Source: Petunia secreta (taxonomy: Eukaryota > Streptophyta > Magnoliopsida > Solanales > Solanaceae). Taken from it: a DNA stretch of 64,000 nt. Numbering within the stretch: position 1 is the stretch's first letter; each line of letters opens with the position of its first letter. Below are positions 46,305-57,360 of this stretch, one piece after another. The position numbers and the translations under genes were made by a program. Location: positions 21,843,501 through 21,907,500 of the forward strand of contig JARKIP010000023.1 in the NCBI GenBank assembly GCA_029990175.1, written 5' to 3'. Under the pieces are notes generated by a model. It ran no database searches. It saw nothing but the letters and a program-made list of their open reading frames with translations, and was not told the DNA's origin.

Positions 46305-47601
46305 TGCTCAAATCTTTAATTATTTGTGCCTGAGATGCTGACTCATCCATGAGCTTTTGCTGCCCTGCAAGAAGTTTCCTGAGCATATCCTCCATTGCAT
46401 TAGACTGTTGTGGCTGAGCATTGCTTTGAGTAAATTGGGGTCTCTCATTACCCTGAACCTGCTCACGGGTATCCCTCCAGGAAAAATTTGGGTGATTACG
46501 CCAACCCGTGTTATAACTGTTACCATACTGATTTCGATTTTGACCCTGTGATCTGTTCTGATTACCCACATAATATACTGACTCTGGGTTAGAGGGACAA
46601 ACCTCAGTGCTATGATCCTCACCACATACTTCACAAAAAGTCTGAACTTGTTGCACTGGAGCTAAGGGTGGCTTTGTTTGGAGAGTCAGCTTGCTGATTT
46701 GATTAGAAATAGCATCCATCTTCGCTCGCAGCTCTGAAATTCCATCTAGTTGAAGTATCCCAGCAGCTTTCTGCGTATTAGCCCTGCTAGCACCCTCAAC
46801 TTGTGTCGTAGCTCTGCCATCACCTTGCCAATCAGGATTGCTCTGTGAAAACTTATCAAGTAAGTCATAGATCTGCTCAAAATTTAAGGCCAGCACTTGG
46901 CCTCCAGCAGCAGCATCAACCACAATCTTAGTATGTTGGTTCAACCCCTCAACAAAAGTGTGTGCAATAACCTCATTAGATTGGTTGTGGTGTGGACAAT
47001 CTCTCAATAAAGCTTTAAATCTCTCCCAGGATGCATATAATGATTCTCCTTCTAACTGCCTGAAGGACAAAATTGCGCTCCTCAACCTGGCCGTCTTGGC
47101 AGACGGATAAAACTTAGCCAAGAATTTCTTAGCTAAATCCTCCCAAGTAATGATAGACCCAGGCTTTTCAGCCTTTAACCACTTCCTTGTTGTCCCAATC
47201 AATGAAAATGGGAACAAAGTCATTCGCACATAATCAGTAGGCACACCCGCCGGTGTATAAGTATCACTGATCTCCAGAAAGTTCTGAAGGTGTTGCTGCG
47301 GATCTTCATGCAGGAATCCACCATATTGCCCCGTCACATGCAGCAACTGAATCATGCCGGGCTTGATCTCAAAGTTTCCAGTAATAGCAGGCTTCACAAT
47401 ACTTGACTCCACTCATTTCAGACTAGGAAGAGCCACATCTCGCACTGCTACTGCTTGTTCTTCAGCCATTTCAACAGGTAGAGAGGCGAGTACGATTGCT
47501 AATGCTTCTCGATCTTTCGCTTCCCTTTTTACCTTTCTCAAGGTTCTTTCAGGCTCGGGATCAAAAGGTGCGAGTGATTCGTCCTTTTTGTTCCTTTGCA
47601 T
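46204..47601 (-). pseudogene. Athila gag, one in-frame stop
   Basis: Reading on the minus strand from the ATG at 47601, MQRNKKDESLAPFDPEPERT continues in one frame, broken only by a TGA at 47415-47413, to VESSIVKPAITGNFEIKPG and on to the stop at 46204. The retrotransposon gag domain includes GGFLHEDPQQHLQNFLEI, RMTLFPFSLIGTTRKWLKA and FRQLEGESLYASWERFKALL. The zinc-knuckle-like CEVCGEDHSTEVC is near 46620. The end overlaps the pol frame by about 100 nt in another register; whether that is a mutation or a programmed shift is not clear, a mutation being likelier because related elements usually have one gag-pol frame. Confidence 0.88.
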
Positions 47602-47699
47602 TCAAAACCTATCGCCTGAAATAGCACAAGAAACTCAACAAAAAATTAAACCTGAATAGCAATTAAGTAATTGTTCAAAAGAAAATAGTCCGTAATTAG

Positions 47700-47717
47700 T
47701 CCCCGGCAACGGCGCCA
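47700..47717 (-). promoter_or_regulatory. Athila primer binding site (tRNA-Asp type)
   Basis: On the minus strand TGGCGCCGTTGCCGGGGA lies six bases inside the 5' LTR (which ends at 47724). It is the exact complement of the 3' end of plant tRNA-Asp(GTC), the primer typical of Athila. Confidence 0.92.
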
Positions 47718-47723
47718 AAAACT

Positions 47724-49087
47724 TGTTGCTCCCAACGCACACGCAAGTATACGCGGTCGACAAGTAATAAAATGATAAATCGAATATCGTTCCCACGAGG
47801 ACTAAGCAGACTAATACTTAACAAACAATTCCTCCAAACTACTCAGGGGTCTTTTTCTTGGTTGTAAGAGTTTTTATAACTAAAGTGCAGTAAGTAAAGT
47901 GCTAAAGGTGTAGTCAAGCAATGAGAAATACTTTGGTTGTTAACAATATCAAGAGAGCGGTCCAGGGTCAGAGTTACGAACAATCCAGTTGATGTATCCA
48001 ATTGATTCCACTTCTTAAATCCCGGGTTACTAACTGACAGAGTAGATGTAACTGTGAAAACTTTTCAGTTCTTCACAGTCTATGCAAGCTACTTCAATCC
48101 CTATATGTCTATTGGTTAAATCACATGCACGCATTAAGATTCATGTAATGAGTTAAACTAGGCAAGCAAGTATATGTCTATCCTACCCGCGAATTGATTC
48201 CCCGATGCCCGGGTTCACAAACTAGTTCTATTCTTTCTTATTACGTAATTAGATTCTCTCTTTCAACTTCAATCCAAAAACCATAGATGATGTATAATTA
48301 TCGAGCTCTAACAATTACACATGTGAAATCAAGAAAGAATAGGCAACCCGTTATGGGATTAAATCAATAGGAATCAACCTTCAACAATCAACCTTCATGT
48401 AATACTCTAACCCTAGAACGTAAAGTTTAGCCACACATATTCATAATCACAAGGCAATAATCTGGTGCAATAATGAAGTAAATGATGTAATAGATGAAAG
48501 ATTAGGAATAAACCCTTGTTCAATGAGTATTAGCTCTCAATATTGCTCCAAAGTATCAACTCTCCTTCAAAAATATCAACTCTCCTTCAAAAACTAAGTA
48601 AAAGACTATTTATAGTGTTTACAAACACCTAGGAATAACTTAGACCCAATACTAGATGGAATAGGAAGTGAAAAACCGCACACGGGGCACTATAACGGGC
48701 GACCCGCGCCTCGGAAAGCGCCAAGATAATCAGTCCCGCCACATTTTGGGCGCCTTTGAGACGTGGCGCGTGGGATACCGCGCTGGGCAGTGGGGCGCAG
48801 TGGAGGGCGCGCCACGTGCCCTGCAGCGCCCAGCCAATCGCCTTCTTTCTTGGTCCGAAATCGTGTCCGTGTCGTGCCTTCGCGTGCTCAATCCAATCCA
48901 CAATCATCCTTCAACCAATTCATGCTCAATCAAGCTCCAAAAAGCTCCAAATGCACCGCGTAACAACCTACACACGCACAACACAAAATCAGTGTACAAC
49001 CACCTTCACAAACTATAAAACGAGTGCAAAGCAAGCTCAAATATGCGGCAATATTAAGGAAATATAGGCATAAAATGCCAAACATCA
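47724..49087 (-). repeat. Athila 5' LTR (right copy)
   Basis: 1364 bp, the same ends as the left copy. Most of the length difference is a roughly 21-bp tandem duplication (CAACTCTCCTTCAAAAA twice, 48559-48595). Other differences are a handful of substitutions, for example in the GC-rich block (GGGCAC for GGGCGC). Confidence 0.95.
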
Positions 49088-49092
49088 GACAT

Positions 49093-52000
49093 GGTTCTTC
49101 ACGGAGTGTTATGTGTGCCCGAAATTACTTGCAATTTGATTTCTGTGTCTCAATTAATTAATCAAGTTGGTTGCAATGTAAATATCACTAATAATTTGTG
49201 TGTTATGCAGGACCGGGCTACGGGGAAGTTGATTGGAGTGGGTGAATAAAAGAACGGACTCTACTACTTTCGGACGATACCCGTGGTGAAAGCTGTAAAA
49301 GTCGATGTGGTAGATTTGTGGCATCAAAGGTTGGAACATCCTTCGATGCAAGTAACAAAATCTCTTTCAGTTTTAGAAGATAGTGGGAAAGGTAGCTTAG
49401 AAGAAAAAGCATGTGATGTATGCCTTAGGGCAAAGCAAACTAAAAATGTATTTCCTTCGAGTAATAATAAAGCTGCTGAACCTTTTGATTTAGTTCATTG
49501 TGACTTGTGGGGTCCTTATAGAACTGAGTCTTCGTGTGGTGCATCATATTTTTTTACTGTTGTTGATGATTGTTCACGAGAAGTATGGGTGTTCTTGTTA
49601 GTTGATAAGAGAGAGGTCGGACAAAAATTGAAAGGTTTCTTTGCAATGGTAGAAAGACAATTCAATAAACGGGTTAAGTGCGTCCGGAGTGATAATGGAA
49701 CCGAATTTGTAAGTCTGAGAGGGTATTTTCTAGAATAAGGGATCCTGTTCCAAACTTCTTGTGTAGGGACACCCCAACAAAACGGTAGAGTTGAACGGAA
49801 ACATAGACATATCTTAAATGTGGCATGGGCGCTACGTTTTCAAGCCAATTTGCCGATTGACTTCTGGGGAGAATGTGTGATGACGGCATGTTATCTGATT
49901 AACCGGACACCTACTAAGTTGTTGAATGGGAAGACACCTTATGATATCTTGATGGGTGTGACACCAAATTATGATCATTTGAGGGTGTTCGGTTGCTTAT
50001 GTATGCTCGCAATCAAGGACGAACAAGTGACAAGTTTGAAAGTAGGAGTCGTCGATGCGTGTTTTTGGGTTATCCAAATGGGAAGAAAGCGTGGAAAGTG
50101 TATGATTTGGAGACAAAGGAGTTTGTGTTCTCAAGGGATGTGGTGTTTTACGAAAAGGAATTTCCGTTCGCATCCAAGGAAACTGAGGACTAATAACGGA
50201 CACAAGATACGGTTCCTGTTACTGTTGCATTGGAGGAGGACGAGGAGAGTGTGCGAGGAAGGGGGGTGTTGAACCTGAAGTCATGACTCCGGAAATAGAA
50301 CCCGAAGTGGTGACTCCGGAAGTTGAACCTGAAGTTGTTCCCGAAGTTGAACCCGAAGAGTTGGGTCGTGGAAAACGAACTAAGAAAGAGAATATCTTGC
50401 TGAGAGACTTTGTTACTAATACGGTCCAAAAGATGAGTCACCAGGTATCGTCCTGTGTTCGAAAGTCTGATTGTTCATCCGTTTCTCAACAACCCTCTGG
50501 TAAGCCCTATCCTCTAGCACACTATGTCAATTGTGATAATTTCTCTTCAAAACATGTGAGTTTTCTTGTAGCTATAACGCAAGGACATGAGCCTACCTCC
50601 TATTCAGAGGCGGTGAAAAGTGACAAATGGAGAATAGCCATGGGGGAAGAATTGAAGGCATTGGAAGCGAACAGAACTTGGGAGATAGTTCGCTTACCTA
50701 CGGGGAAGAATGCCCTCGGATGCCGATAGGTATACAAGATAAAGTGCAACTCGGATGGAACTATTGAAAGATAGAAAGCAAGACTGGTGATTTTTAGGAA
50801 TCATCAAATCGAAGGAGTTGATTACACGGAGACATTTGCACCGGTTGCAAAGATGGTGACTATCCGAGTTTTTCTGGCCGTAGCAGCTGCCAAAAATTGG
50901 GAATTGCATCAGATGGATGTGCACAATGCATTTTTGCATGGTGATCTTCACGAGGAAGTATATATGAAATTGCCTCCGGGACATCACATGACTGGGAGAG
51001 GAACTGTGTGTCGCCTTCGAAAATCATTGTATGGTTTAAAACAAGCTCCCAAATGTTGGTTTGCGAAGTTGTCTGCTGCTCTTAAGCAATATGGGTTTCG
51101 ACAATCATATTCGGATTACTCATTATTTACGATGAGGAAGGGAAATGTGCAATTGAATGTGCTTGTTTATGTGGATGATTTAATCATATCTGGTAATGAT
51201 TCGAAGGCACTTCGAATTTTTAAGTTGTATCTCTCGAAATGTTTCCATATGAAGGATTTAGGTGCCTTGAAATACTTATTGGGAGTTGAAGTGGCAAGGG
51301 CTCCGAAGGGAATCTTTTTGTGTCAGAGGAAGTATGCATTGGATATCATAACGGAAGCAGGCTTGTTGGGGGCAAAACCGGTTGGTACACCGATAGAACA
51401 AAATCATCGCTTGGCACTTGCGACTGGTCGTTTTATGAAAGATCTTGAACGTTATCGGCGACTGGTTGGAAGATTGATTTACTAGTGTTTTACACGACCG
51501 AATTTGTCCTATAGTGTGCATGTGTTGTCACAATTCATGCAGAGTCCCCGTACTGAGCATATGGAAGCAGCACTTAGGGTTGTTCGATATTTGAAAGGCT
51601 GTCCGGGACAAGGAATCGTATTTGATTCTCAGTGTGATTTGAGAATGCACGGGTGGTGTGACTCCGATTGGGCAGGTTGTCCGTTGACACGTCGATCGTT
51701 GACAGGTTGGTATGTGTCGTTAGGGGAGTCACCGATATCGTGGCAAACGAAGAAGCAATAGATCGTGTCGAGGTCCTCTGCCGAGGCAGAGTATCGATCG
51801 ATGGTGATGACTGTGTGTGAATTGAAGTGGTTGAAAGGGATATTATGGAACCTTGGAATCGATCACAAGTCTGCGATGAATTTGGAGTGTGACAGTCAAG
51901 CAGCGTTACATATTGCTCGGAATCCTGTCTTTCACGAACGCACTAAACACATCGAAGTCGACTGTCACTTTGTTCGAAATGAAATTATCAGAGGAATCAT

Positions 52001-52100
52001 TCGTCCCAGCTATGTGCCTACGACCACTCAACTTGCTGATATTTTACGAAGGCGCTGGGACGTGACCAGTTCGAGTACTTCCTTAATAAGTTGGGCATAA
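49093..52100 (+). pseudogene. Copia integrase, reverse transcriptase and RNase H, broken
   Basis: Continues the Copia frame after the Athila insertion. The pre-integrase zinc region is LWHQRLEHPSMQV...CDVCLRAKQT (49320-49440). The integrase core has DLVHCDLWGPY, VVDDCSREVW and CVRSDNGTEF, then TPQQNGRVERKHR after a stop at 49736. A frameshift lies near 49990 before RRCVFLGYPNGKKAWKVYD. The RT frame (50787-51485) has QMDVHNAFLHGDLHEEVYM, LYGLKQAPKCWFAKL and catalytic VYVDDLIISGND. After a TAG near 51483, RNase H has WCDSDWAGCPLTRRSLTGW and SSAEAEYRSM, ending ADILRRRWDV near 52060. Stops at 50728, 51483 and 51761 and several shifts make it inactive. Confidence 0.9.
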
Positions 52101-52119
52101 GGAACCCTCACGCTCCAAC

Positions 52120-52134
52120 TTGAGGGGGGGGAGG
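52120..52134 (+). promoter_or_regulatory. Polypurine tract of Copia element
   Basis: TTGAGGGGGGGGAGG directly precedes the 3' LTR, as expected for the plus-strand primer. Confidence 0.85.
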
Positions 52135-52354
52135 TAATGAAGGTTATATTGTGAATAGGTTAGATATGTAAATAGATTAGCTATGTAAATTGTATATTGG
52201 GCCAAACCCGTTAAACTTACTTGGTCCCTAAGTTAGGTTTACTAGGTTTTCTCTAGGTTTTCTCTTGTATAAATAGGGACTCCATTCATCAATGAAAGCA
52301 AGAGTGTTCATCCAAATCTTATTCTTCTCTTGTGTGAGTGTGTTCGGTTTTACA
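52135..52354 (+). repeat. 3' LTR of Copia element
   Basis: 220 bp, TAATGAAGGTTATATTG to GGTTTTACA. Relative to the 5' LTR it carries a 10-bp duplication (AGGTTTTCTCTAGGTTTTCT) and about ten substitutions, more than separate the Athila LTRs per length, which fits the Copia element being the older insertion. Confidence 0.88.
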
Positions 52355-52500
52355 CACTGCCTATGCAAACGCTATATTAGTACGAGAGGAAGTGGATGCA
52401 TCACTTGGTATGGTATTGGTAACTTGATTGACACAAGTTGATTACATATATATGGAACAAGTGCTAAGGGTTCAAGTCCGTCGTGGATTGTGTAACAAGA
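52355..52500 (+). pseudogene. PAN-domain relic of an S-domain receptor-like kinase, right part
   Basis: It resumes the motif started before the Copia element: TAYANA, then after a one-base loss ISTRGSGCITWYG and NLIDTS, matching TAYAN-DIR--GSGC--W-G-LID of S-locus receptor kinase PAN domains. A few later codons (EQVLRVQVR) resemble the following LYVR region. A stop and frameshift are present and no kinase domain was found in the window. Confidence 0.72.
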
Positions 52501-53316
52501 AGTGTGCTTTTTTTATTCCTTCAGCTCAATTCCTGAATAATCCAAATGGCTATCAGAGGAATAGAATTAACCATACCAATAGTAAGTTGTAACAATAAGC
52601 ATTGCTGCCCTCTTGGTTATAGTGAAATAAACTATGAAGTACAAGTTTTATGTTGTATTTGTTAAGAAAATATGATTACTGGTGTGCCAATCTAAACGTT
52701 TTTTTTTTTTTTGGCATAACTTCTAAAATTTGATTTGCATTCGTGCCTCCATCATCCTGATCCATGTAGTTCTTCTAATGAATTTATTATTATTGGATTT
52801 CATAGATTGTTATTAATATTTACGTAAAACAACATACCCAATATAATTCCACAAGTAAAGTTTATGGAGGGTAAGATGTATGCAGACCTTACCCCGACCC
52901 ACGAGGTTGTTTTTCATAATTTTCATAAATTTATGTATCAACTATTGCTACTAATAGTTCAATTATATGGAGCATGATATCAATAGATTCAAATAAAAGC
53001 CAATTGAAGTAAGAATTTTAATACTTGCTCTATATTCACTTGAACACCATCAATTATACTAATCTTAATTGATATGGTCATTTTACACACGACTTTTAGA
53101 AGATGGAAAAATATATTGCATCTAATAATGTTGGAATATCTATTATACTAGGACTCATGTTGTCGTTAGAACATTTGTTTTTTTATTCTTATATGTATAT
53201 AATATTTATTTATTCAGACCAATATTTTATAGTAACACTATTTACTACAAAATTAGATATTCACGTGCAACAAAGAAACTAGTTATCTTAAAAAGCAAAG
53301 ACCCTCTCTTTCATAA
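52501..53316. other. Intergenic with a TS-SINE/RTE-like tail
   Basis: No gene. 52825-52915 reads AACATACCCAATATAATTCC, then CACAAGTAAAG...GCAGACCTTACCCC, the antisense of the 3' region shared by tobacco TS SINEs and their RTE LINE partners, followed by nothing recognisable. A T-run lies at 52700-52713. Confidence 0.5.
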
Positions 53317-53578
53317 TATCATCCGTTTCAAAAAAAGATGAACCTTTTCACTTTTTGAAAGTCAATTTGACTAATCTTTGAACCTAAATTAGACTATATT
53401 AAATTAATATTTTCAAATAAAAATTTGCATGTTCAAAAACTATACGAAAAGTACTATAACATGCAACTCTTCGCATATCAATATGATGAAAAAAATCATC
53501 TTACATTGTTGGTCAAAGTTCATCCAGTTTGACTCTCGAAAAGCGAAAAGGTTCATCCATTCCGAAACAGAGGGAGTA
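53317..53578. mobile_element. Stowaway-like MITE
   Basis: The ends CATCCGTTTCAAAAAAAGATGAACC and GGTTCATCCATTCCGAAACAGAGGGAG are inverted repeats with mismatches and a deletion at the left tip; TA is present on both sides (53317-53318 and 53577-53578). Noncoding. Confidence 0.65.
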
Positions 53579-54256
53579 TTATTCTTCCTATTGCTATTTA
53601 TCGCGCAAAGCAACATATTGTACACATCAAATCTTTGCTATCGGTCCCCAGAAAACTTAGATGTAAAACAAATAAAAAATCAATACATGTCAAATTCTGA
53701 AGGAGGAGAAAAATATAGAAGAAATAAGAAAAAAGAAATGACAATTTATATGGCAGAGAATCCTAGCTCAGCTTAAAATATGACATCTTCGAAGAGCCAT
53801 TCTTGGAAATTTTGTGACAGTGGGAGAAAATAAATGAACAGGGAAAAGGTTTTCTCAATCTCTTATAAGAGCAAAAAAAATTCTTAATGTACTGACATCT
53901 CAATATTGGAGAAAAGAATAGCTGCCACTTCATAGATGCAACTAAGTCTTTTGTTCTTTTATAGTTTGTCGAGATGATAGTAGGAGTATGAATTATACCA
54001 TCTCCTGGAATTAATGGTTCTTGAAGTTTTTGTTCAATATTATTCAGGTTCACACCTTTCTGTTTGAGTTCTCCATTAAAATAAATTATTGAATAAATAC
54101 AAAATTTTTATGACCAAAGGAATGCCGTCATTCCGTTCTTGCTAGCCAAGGAAAATAAGTATATTCTTGAAGTCCACACTTTGTTGACTAATATATGGTG
54201 TAATATACATATATTACTTCATCAGATATATTACATTGTTGCTAGCTTGATGTCCT
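53579..54256. other. Upstream flank of third UGT copy, 5' end of the gene not found
   Basis: No intact gene. The first 60 or so UGT codons, with the catalytic His, should lie here but were not recognised, apart from a doubtful fragment near 54140. Another insertion or deletion probably removed them. Confidence 0.35.
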
Positions 54257-55505
54257 TACATCCAATCACTCTCTTCAAATGCAAGCAGCTCATCAAGATT
54301 CAAATTCATACAACTCCCTCGTGGCGAATCTGCTTTGCAACTCCTCAACAACAACACACAGAACAAGAAAATTAGGATATGACGATATTTTTTAAATGTT
54401 GTTTTTAGTCACATAATTGTCACAAAATAAATTACCGATATTTATTTTACACTTAGATCAAATGTCGTCTATTCTAGTGTCGTTAATTTTCCGACATTTA
54501 AATTAGTGTCGTTAAAAATTTGTGATATTTAGTTATGACACTTTTGAAATGTCACATCAAAATTTTTTAACATTTAGTGAAACGTCACATTAAAATTCTC
54601 CACATTTAAGTAAATATCATCAATTAAATAGTGACATTTATTTACGGCTTTATCAAATGTCGGTATTTACAATTTTTGGCTTAACTATTGCACTTACGAC
54701 ATTTTAGAATTGTCAAATAACTTTGAGTTACTATTCACTATAATGAAAATACTGGAGAATTCTACAATTAATTTATGGCACATCCTATAAATGTTACACC
54801 AACTTCTTTTCACAAAGTACAATATAAGTTGAAATCAAATATTATGAAAACAGAACTTCTCCATAACTAATTCCGAGAATTCTATCCATAGTCTTTACAA
54901 TAAAACAATGGCAAGGTGAATGTCATTGGAACGACAAATTTGTTCTTCAACTACTCTTCCATTCAATTGCATTTCCTTCCGGGGCTTCCTCTCTCCAATT
55001 CAGTTGTGTATCTATCTATTTGATAGCTTCTTCAGTGAGATAAAAGATTGTCTAATGTAGCAACCTGTGTTTTTAAAAAATGCAAAACAAAATGGAGTAA
55101 TTAGCAATTAATTGAAGGTTAACACAGTAAACCTCATAGTTTACCTAAACAGACAATTTCACTTATTGAATACTAACAATGCAACTTCTATGCAATACAT
55201 CCTCCTACTTATGCTATAGATAGATAGGAACAAATCCATAAATATTCTTCCAATTCAATGAACATGAACAATCATGAGTGTAAAACACAAAAGTTTAAGA
55301 AAATGAAGGGATTTCGCCATTTAATTCACACAACGACCTTTCCTTGAGATTCTAGACTCTAGGCTTGTTCACTGCGAGACATGTTAGAATCTTATTGGGA
55401 CACTTACAAAAATACCCACAAAATCTAAAATAATTACAGCCACTATCCACTACTTTCAAATATTACCCGATCTACCCACTAAATTATCTACCCACTCTAC
55501 CCACT

Positions 55506-55680
55506 CAGACTTGTATACCATAGTTTATGCAGTATACCATAAAAGTATATACCTATAAGGCATAACAAAGGTATACAGTAATAAATGTCCCTCCAGACTT
55601 GTATACCATAATTTATGCAGTATACTTTAAAGGTATACACCTATAAGGCATAACAAAGGTATACAATAATAAATGGGTAG
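55506..55680 (+). repeat. 88-bp tandem duplication, TATAC-rich
   Basis: CAGACTTGTATACCATA...AAGGCATAACAAAGGTATAC occurs at 55506 and again at 55594 with a few changes. It lies inside the CACTA-type element. Confidence 0.88.
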
Positions 55681-55788
55681 GTTGGGTAAATACTTTTAGT
55701 TTTAAGGGTAGTATAATTTGTAATGGGTATGGTTTGTAAATACTTTAAATTTTATGGGTATAGAGTGTAAAAATCCCAACCTTTTAAC

Positions 55789-57360
55789 TATACCTGTCAA
55801 TCGGGCCAGAACCGCCCCGGATCGGCCCGTTAAGAGTCGGGACCGGTCCGGGCCATTACCGGTCCAGTCCGAACCGGTCTTTTTTCCAAAAAATTGAAGC
55901 CCGGCTCGGCCCTTAGCCCATTAAGTTTTTTTTTCTTCTTTTTTTTTTTATTTTTTTTAAATATTTTAGCTAAGCCTATCACTTTGTACTTGCAATTAGG
56001 GGTGGGCATTCGGTTTTTCGGTTCGGTTTTTAACTGTTCGGTTTTTCGGTTTTCGGCTTTGAAAAACTTCAATCCAATTCAAACCAAAATAAATTTGGTT
56101 TGGTTCGGTTTTCCTCTTTTCGGTTCGGTTTTTTCGGTTTAGTTTTCGGTTTTTTCGATTTTGTCATATAAGACAAACTTTAAAATGAAATACTTGAAAG
56201 AATATAAATACAAGTCAAAATATTAAATATTAAATCTAAATCATAATTCTAGATAAAGAGAGAACATGAATCCTCGGTAAAAGGAGATCTTACCATTCAA
56301 GAGGTAAAAACTGATTGAAACTTTTGATGAAAGCTTCACATGTATTATACCATAATACAAAGAGGTTAAAGTATTGAAAGCATAAAGTATTGAAATATTC
56401 AAACTCTAAAACCCTTGAACAAGTTTAGGTTAAGAGATTATCATAAAAGTATGAGAGCCTTTCTTTTTGTGTGTGTATGTATATATTTCGGTTTTTTCGG
56501 TTTTTCGGTTTCTATGATTTGAAATCCGAAACCAAACCAAAACACCAAAGTTTTCATATTCTCAATCCAATCCAAACCAATTATTTAAAAATCCAAACCA
56601 AATTAAAAAAATAATTCGGTTCGGTTTGGTTTTTCGGTTTAATCCGAATAGTGCCCACCTCTACTTGCAATTGGAAGGACATATAATCCTATATAAAAAG
56701 AGAAGGAAGGTGAAAGCAGGAAAGAAAGGATCAAACATTTTGAGAATCATATACTTTGACTCATTGATGGAAACCAAGTTTAATCACTATGTTAATTTGA
56801 TGCACTACTCATGAAGTAAAAGACCACTGTTATTATTTTAAGTAAGTACTATTTCATCATTACTATAGTACGCTTAGTCAAATAGATACAACTTTAATAC
56901 TACAACTCAAGGGTGAGAAACTGAGACTATCAAATTCTCTTACAACCAAGAAGCTAAGTTGTATAAAATACTTAATTAATATATATTCTTGATTAGCAAT
57001 GAAAAAATAGTAAATGAATATGTTCATTCGTTGTAGTTAATGAAGCTAAAAATATCTTTGATACTATTGCATATTGAGGGATTCTAAAATGGACTAAATG
57101 CTACATTATATTTTGTATGATTCTTGGCAAAAACATATCTTAATTTCCCTCGATATATAGTATAATTTTTTTATGAAAAAACCGGTTCGGTCCGGTCCAT
57201 CGGTGGGCCAAAGACCGGTCTTTTACCGATCCGGGCTAACCGGTCTTTTTCTTAAGCCCGCTCGGCCCACAACCCTCTTCCTCCTTGTCCTGGACCGCTT
57301 ATAATGAACCGGTCCGGTCCGGTCCAGTACCGGACTAACCCGGCCCGTTTGACAGGTATA
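55789..57360. mobile_element. hAT-like element nested in the CACTA element
   Basis: The inverted ends TATACCTGTCAATCGGGCC and GGCCCGTTTGACAGGTATA agree at 17 of 19 positions. Flanking 8-mers CTTTTAAC (55781-55788) and TATTTAAC (57361-57368) match at 6 of 8 positions, as an aged hAT duplication would. Both arms are rich in GGACCGG/CCGGTCC. It has no transposase and is interrupted by the element at 55998-56661. Confidence 0.75.
55998..56661. mobile_element. CGGTTCGGTT-rich terminal-inverted-repeat element, innermost
   Basis: It begins AGGGGTGGGCATTCGGTTTT and ends AATCCGAATAGTGCCCACCTC, an imperfect terminal inverted repeat, and is flanked by a perfect 11-bp direct repeat TACTTGCAATT (55987-55997 and 56662-56672). 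Long stretches of TTCGGTTTTTCGG in one arm pair with AACCAAACC-like stretches in the other. The duplication length suits a MULE or, if partly fortuitous, a hAT element. No coding capacity is seen. Confidence 0.82.

Larger units (their letters stand above)
36626..49092 (-). mobile_element. Athila-type Ty3/Gypsy retrotransposon nested in the Copia element
   Basis: Near-identical LTRs at 36631-37973 and 47724-49087 (TG...CA ends) are flanked by a perfect 5-bp duplication GACAT (36626-36630 and 49088-49092). On the minus strand the order is LTR, tRNA-Asp primer site, gag, protease-RT-RNase H-integrase, a separate third ORF, purine tract, LTR. The primer site, the gag and pol style and the extra ORF after integrase are those of the Athila lineage. 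gag and pol carry a few single lesions; the third ORF is intact. It split the protease region of the older Copia element. Confidence 0.95.
35072..52359 (+). mobile_element. Ty1/Copia LTR retrotransposon, split by a nested Athila element
   Basis: Short direct repeats at 35077-35286 and 52135-52354 bound a Copia-order interior: gag, protease, (insertion), integrase, reverse transcriptase, RNase H. An imperfect target duplication CACCG (35072-35076) / CACTG (52355-52359) flanks it, and joining its outer flanks restores the receptor-kinase PAN motif, which supports these borders. Without the nested 12.5-kb Athila element the Copia element would be about 4.8 kb. Its coding region has several stops and frameshifts. 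Short LTRs and domain style suggest an Ale/Retrofit-like lineage; that is not certain. Confidence 0.9.

Noticed and set aside
52430..52500. Possible tRNA (GGTTCAAGTCC-like B box)
   Set aside because: No cloverleaf with paired acceptor arm and no A box at the right distance; the sequence is better explained as the receptor-kinase relic.
53763..54053. Minus-strand 96-codon frame upstream of the third UGT
   Set aside because: No recognisable domain and composition like surrounding noncoding DNA.
54730..54760. CACTATAATGAAAAT as left end of the CACTA element
   Set aside because: A better inverted match to the right terminus, with an ACA duplication and rejoining of UGT codons, lies at 54357.
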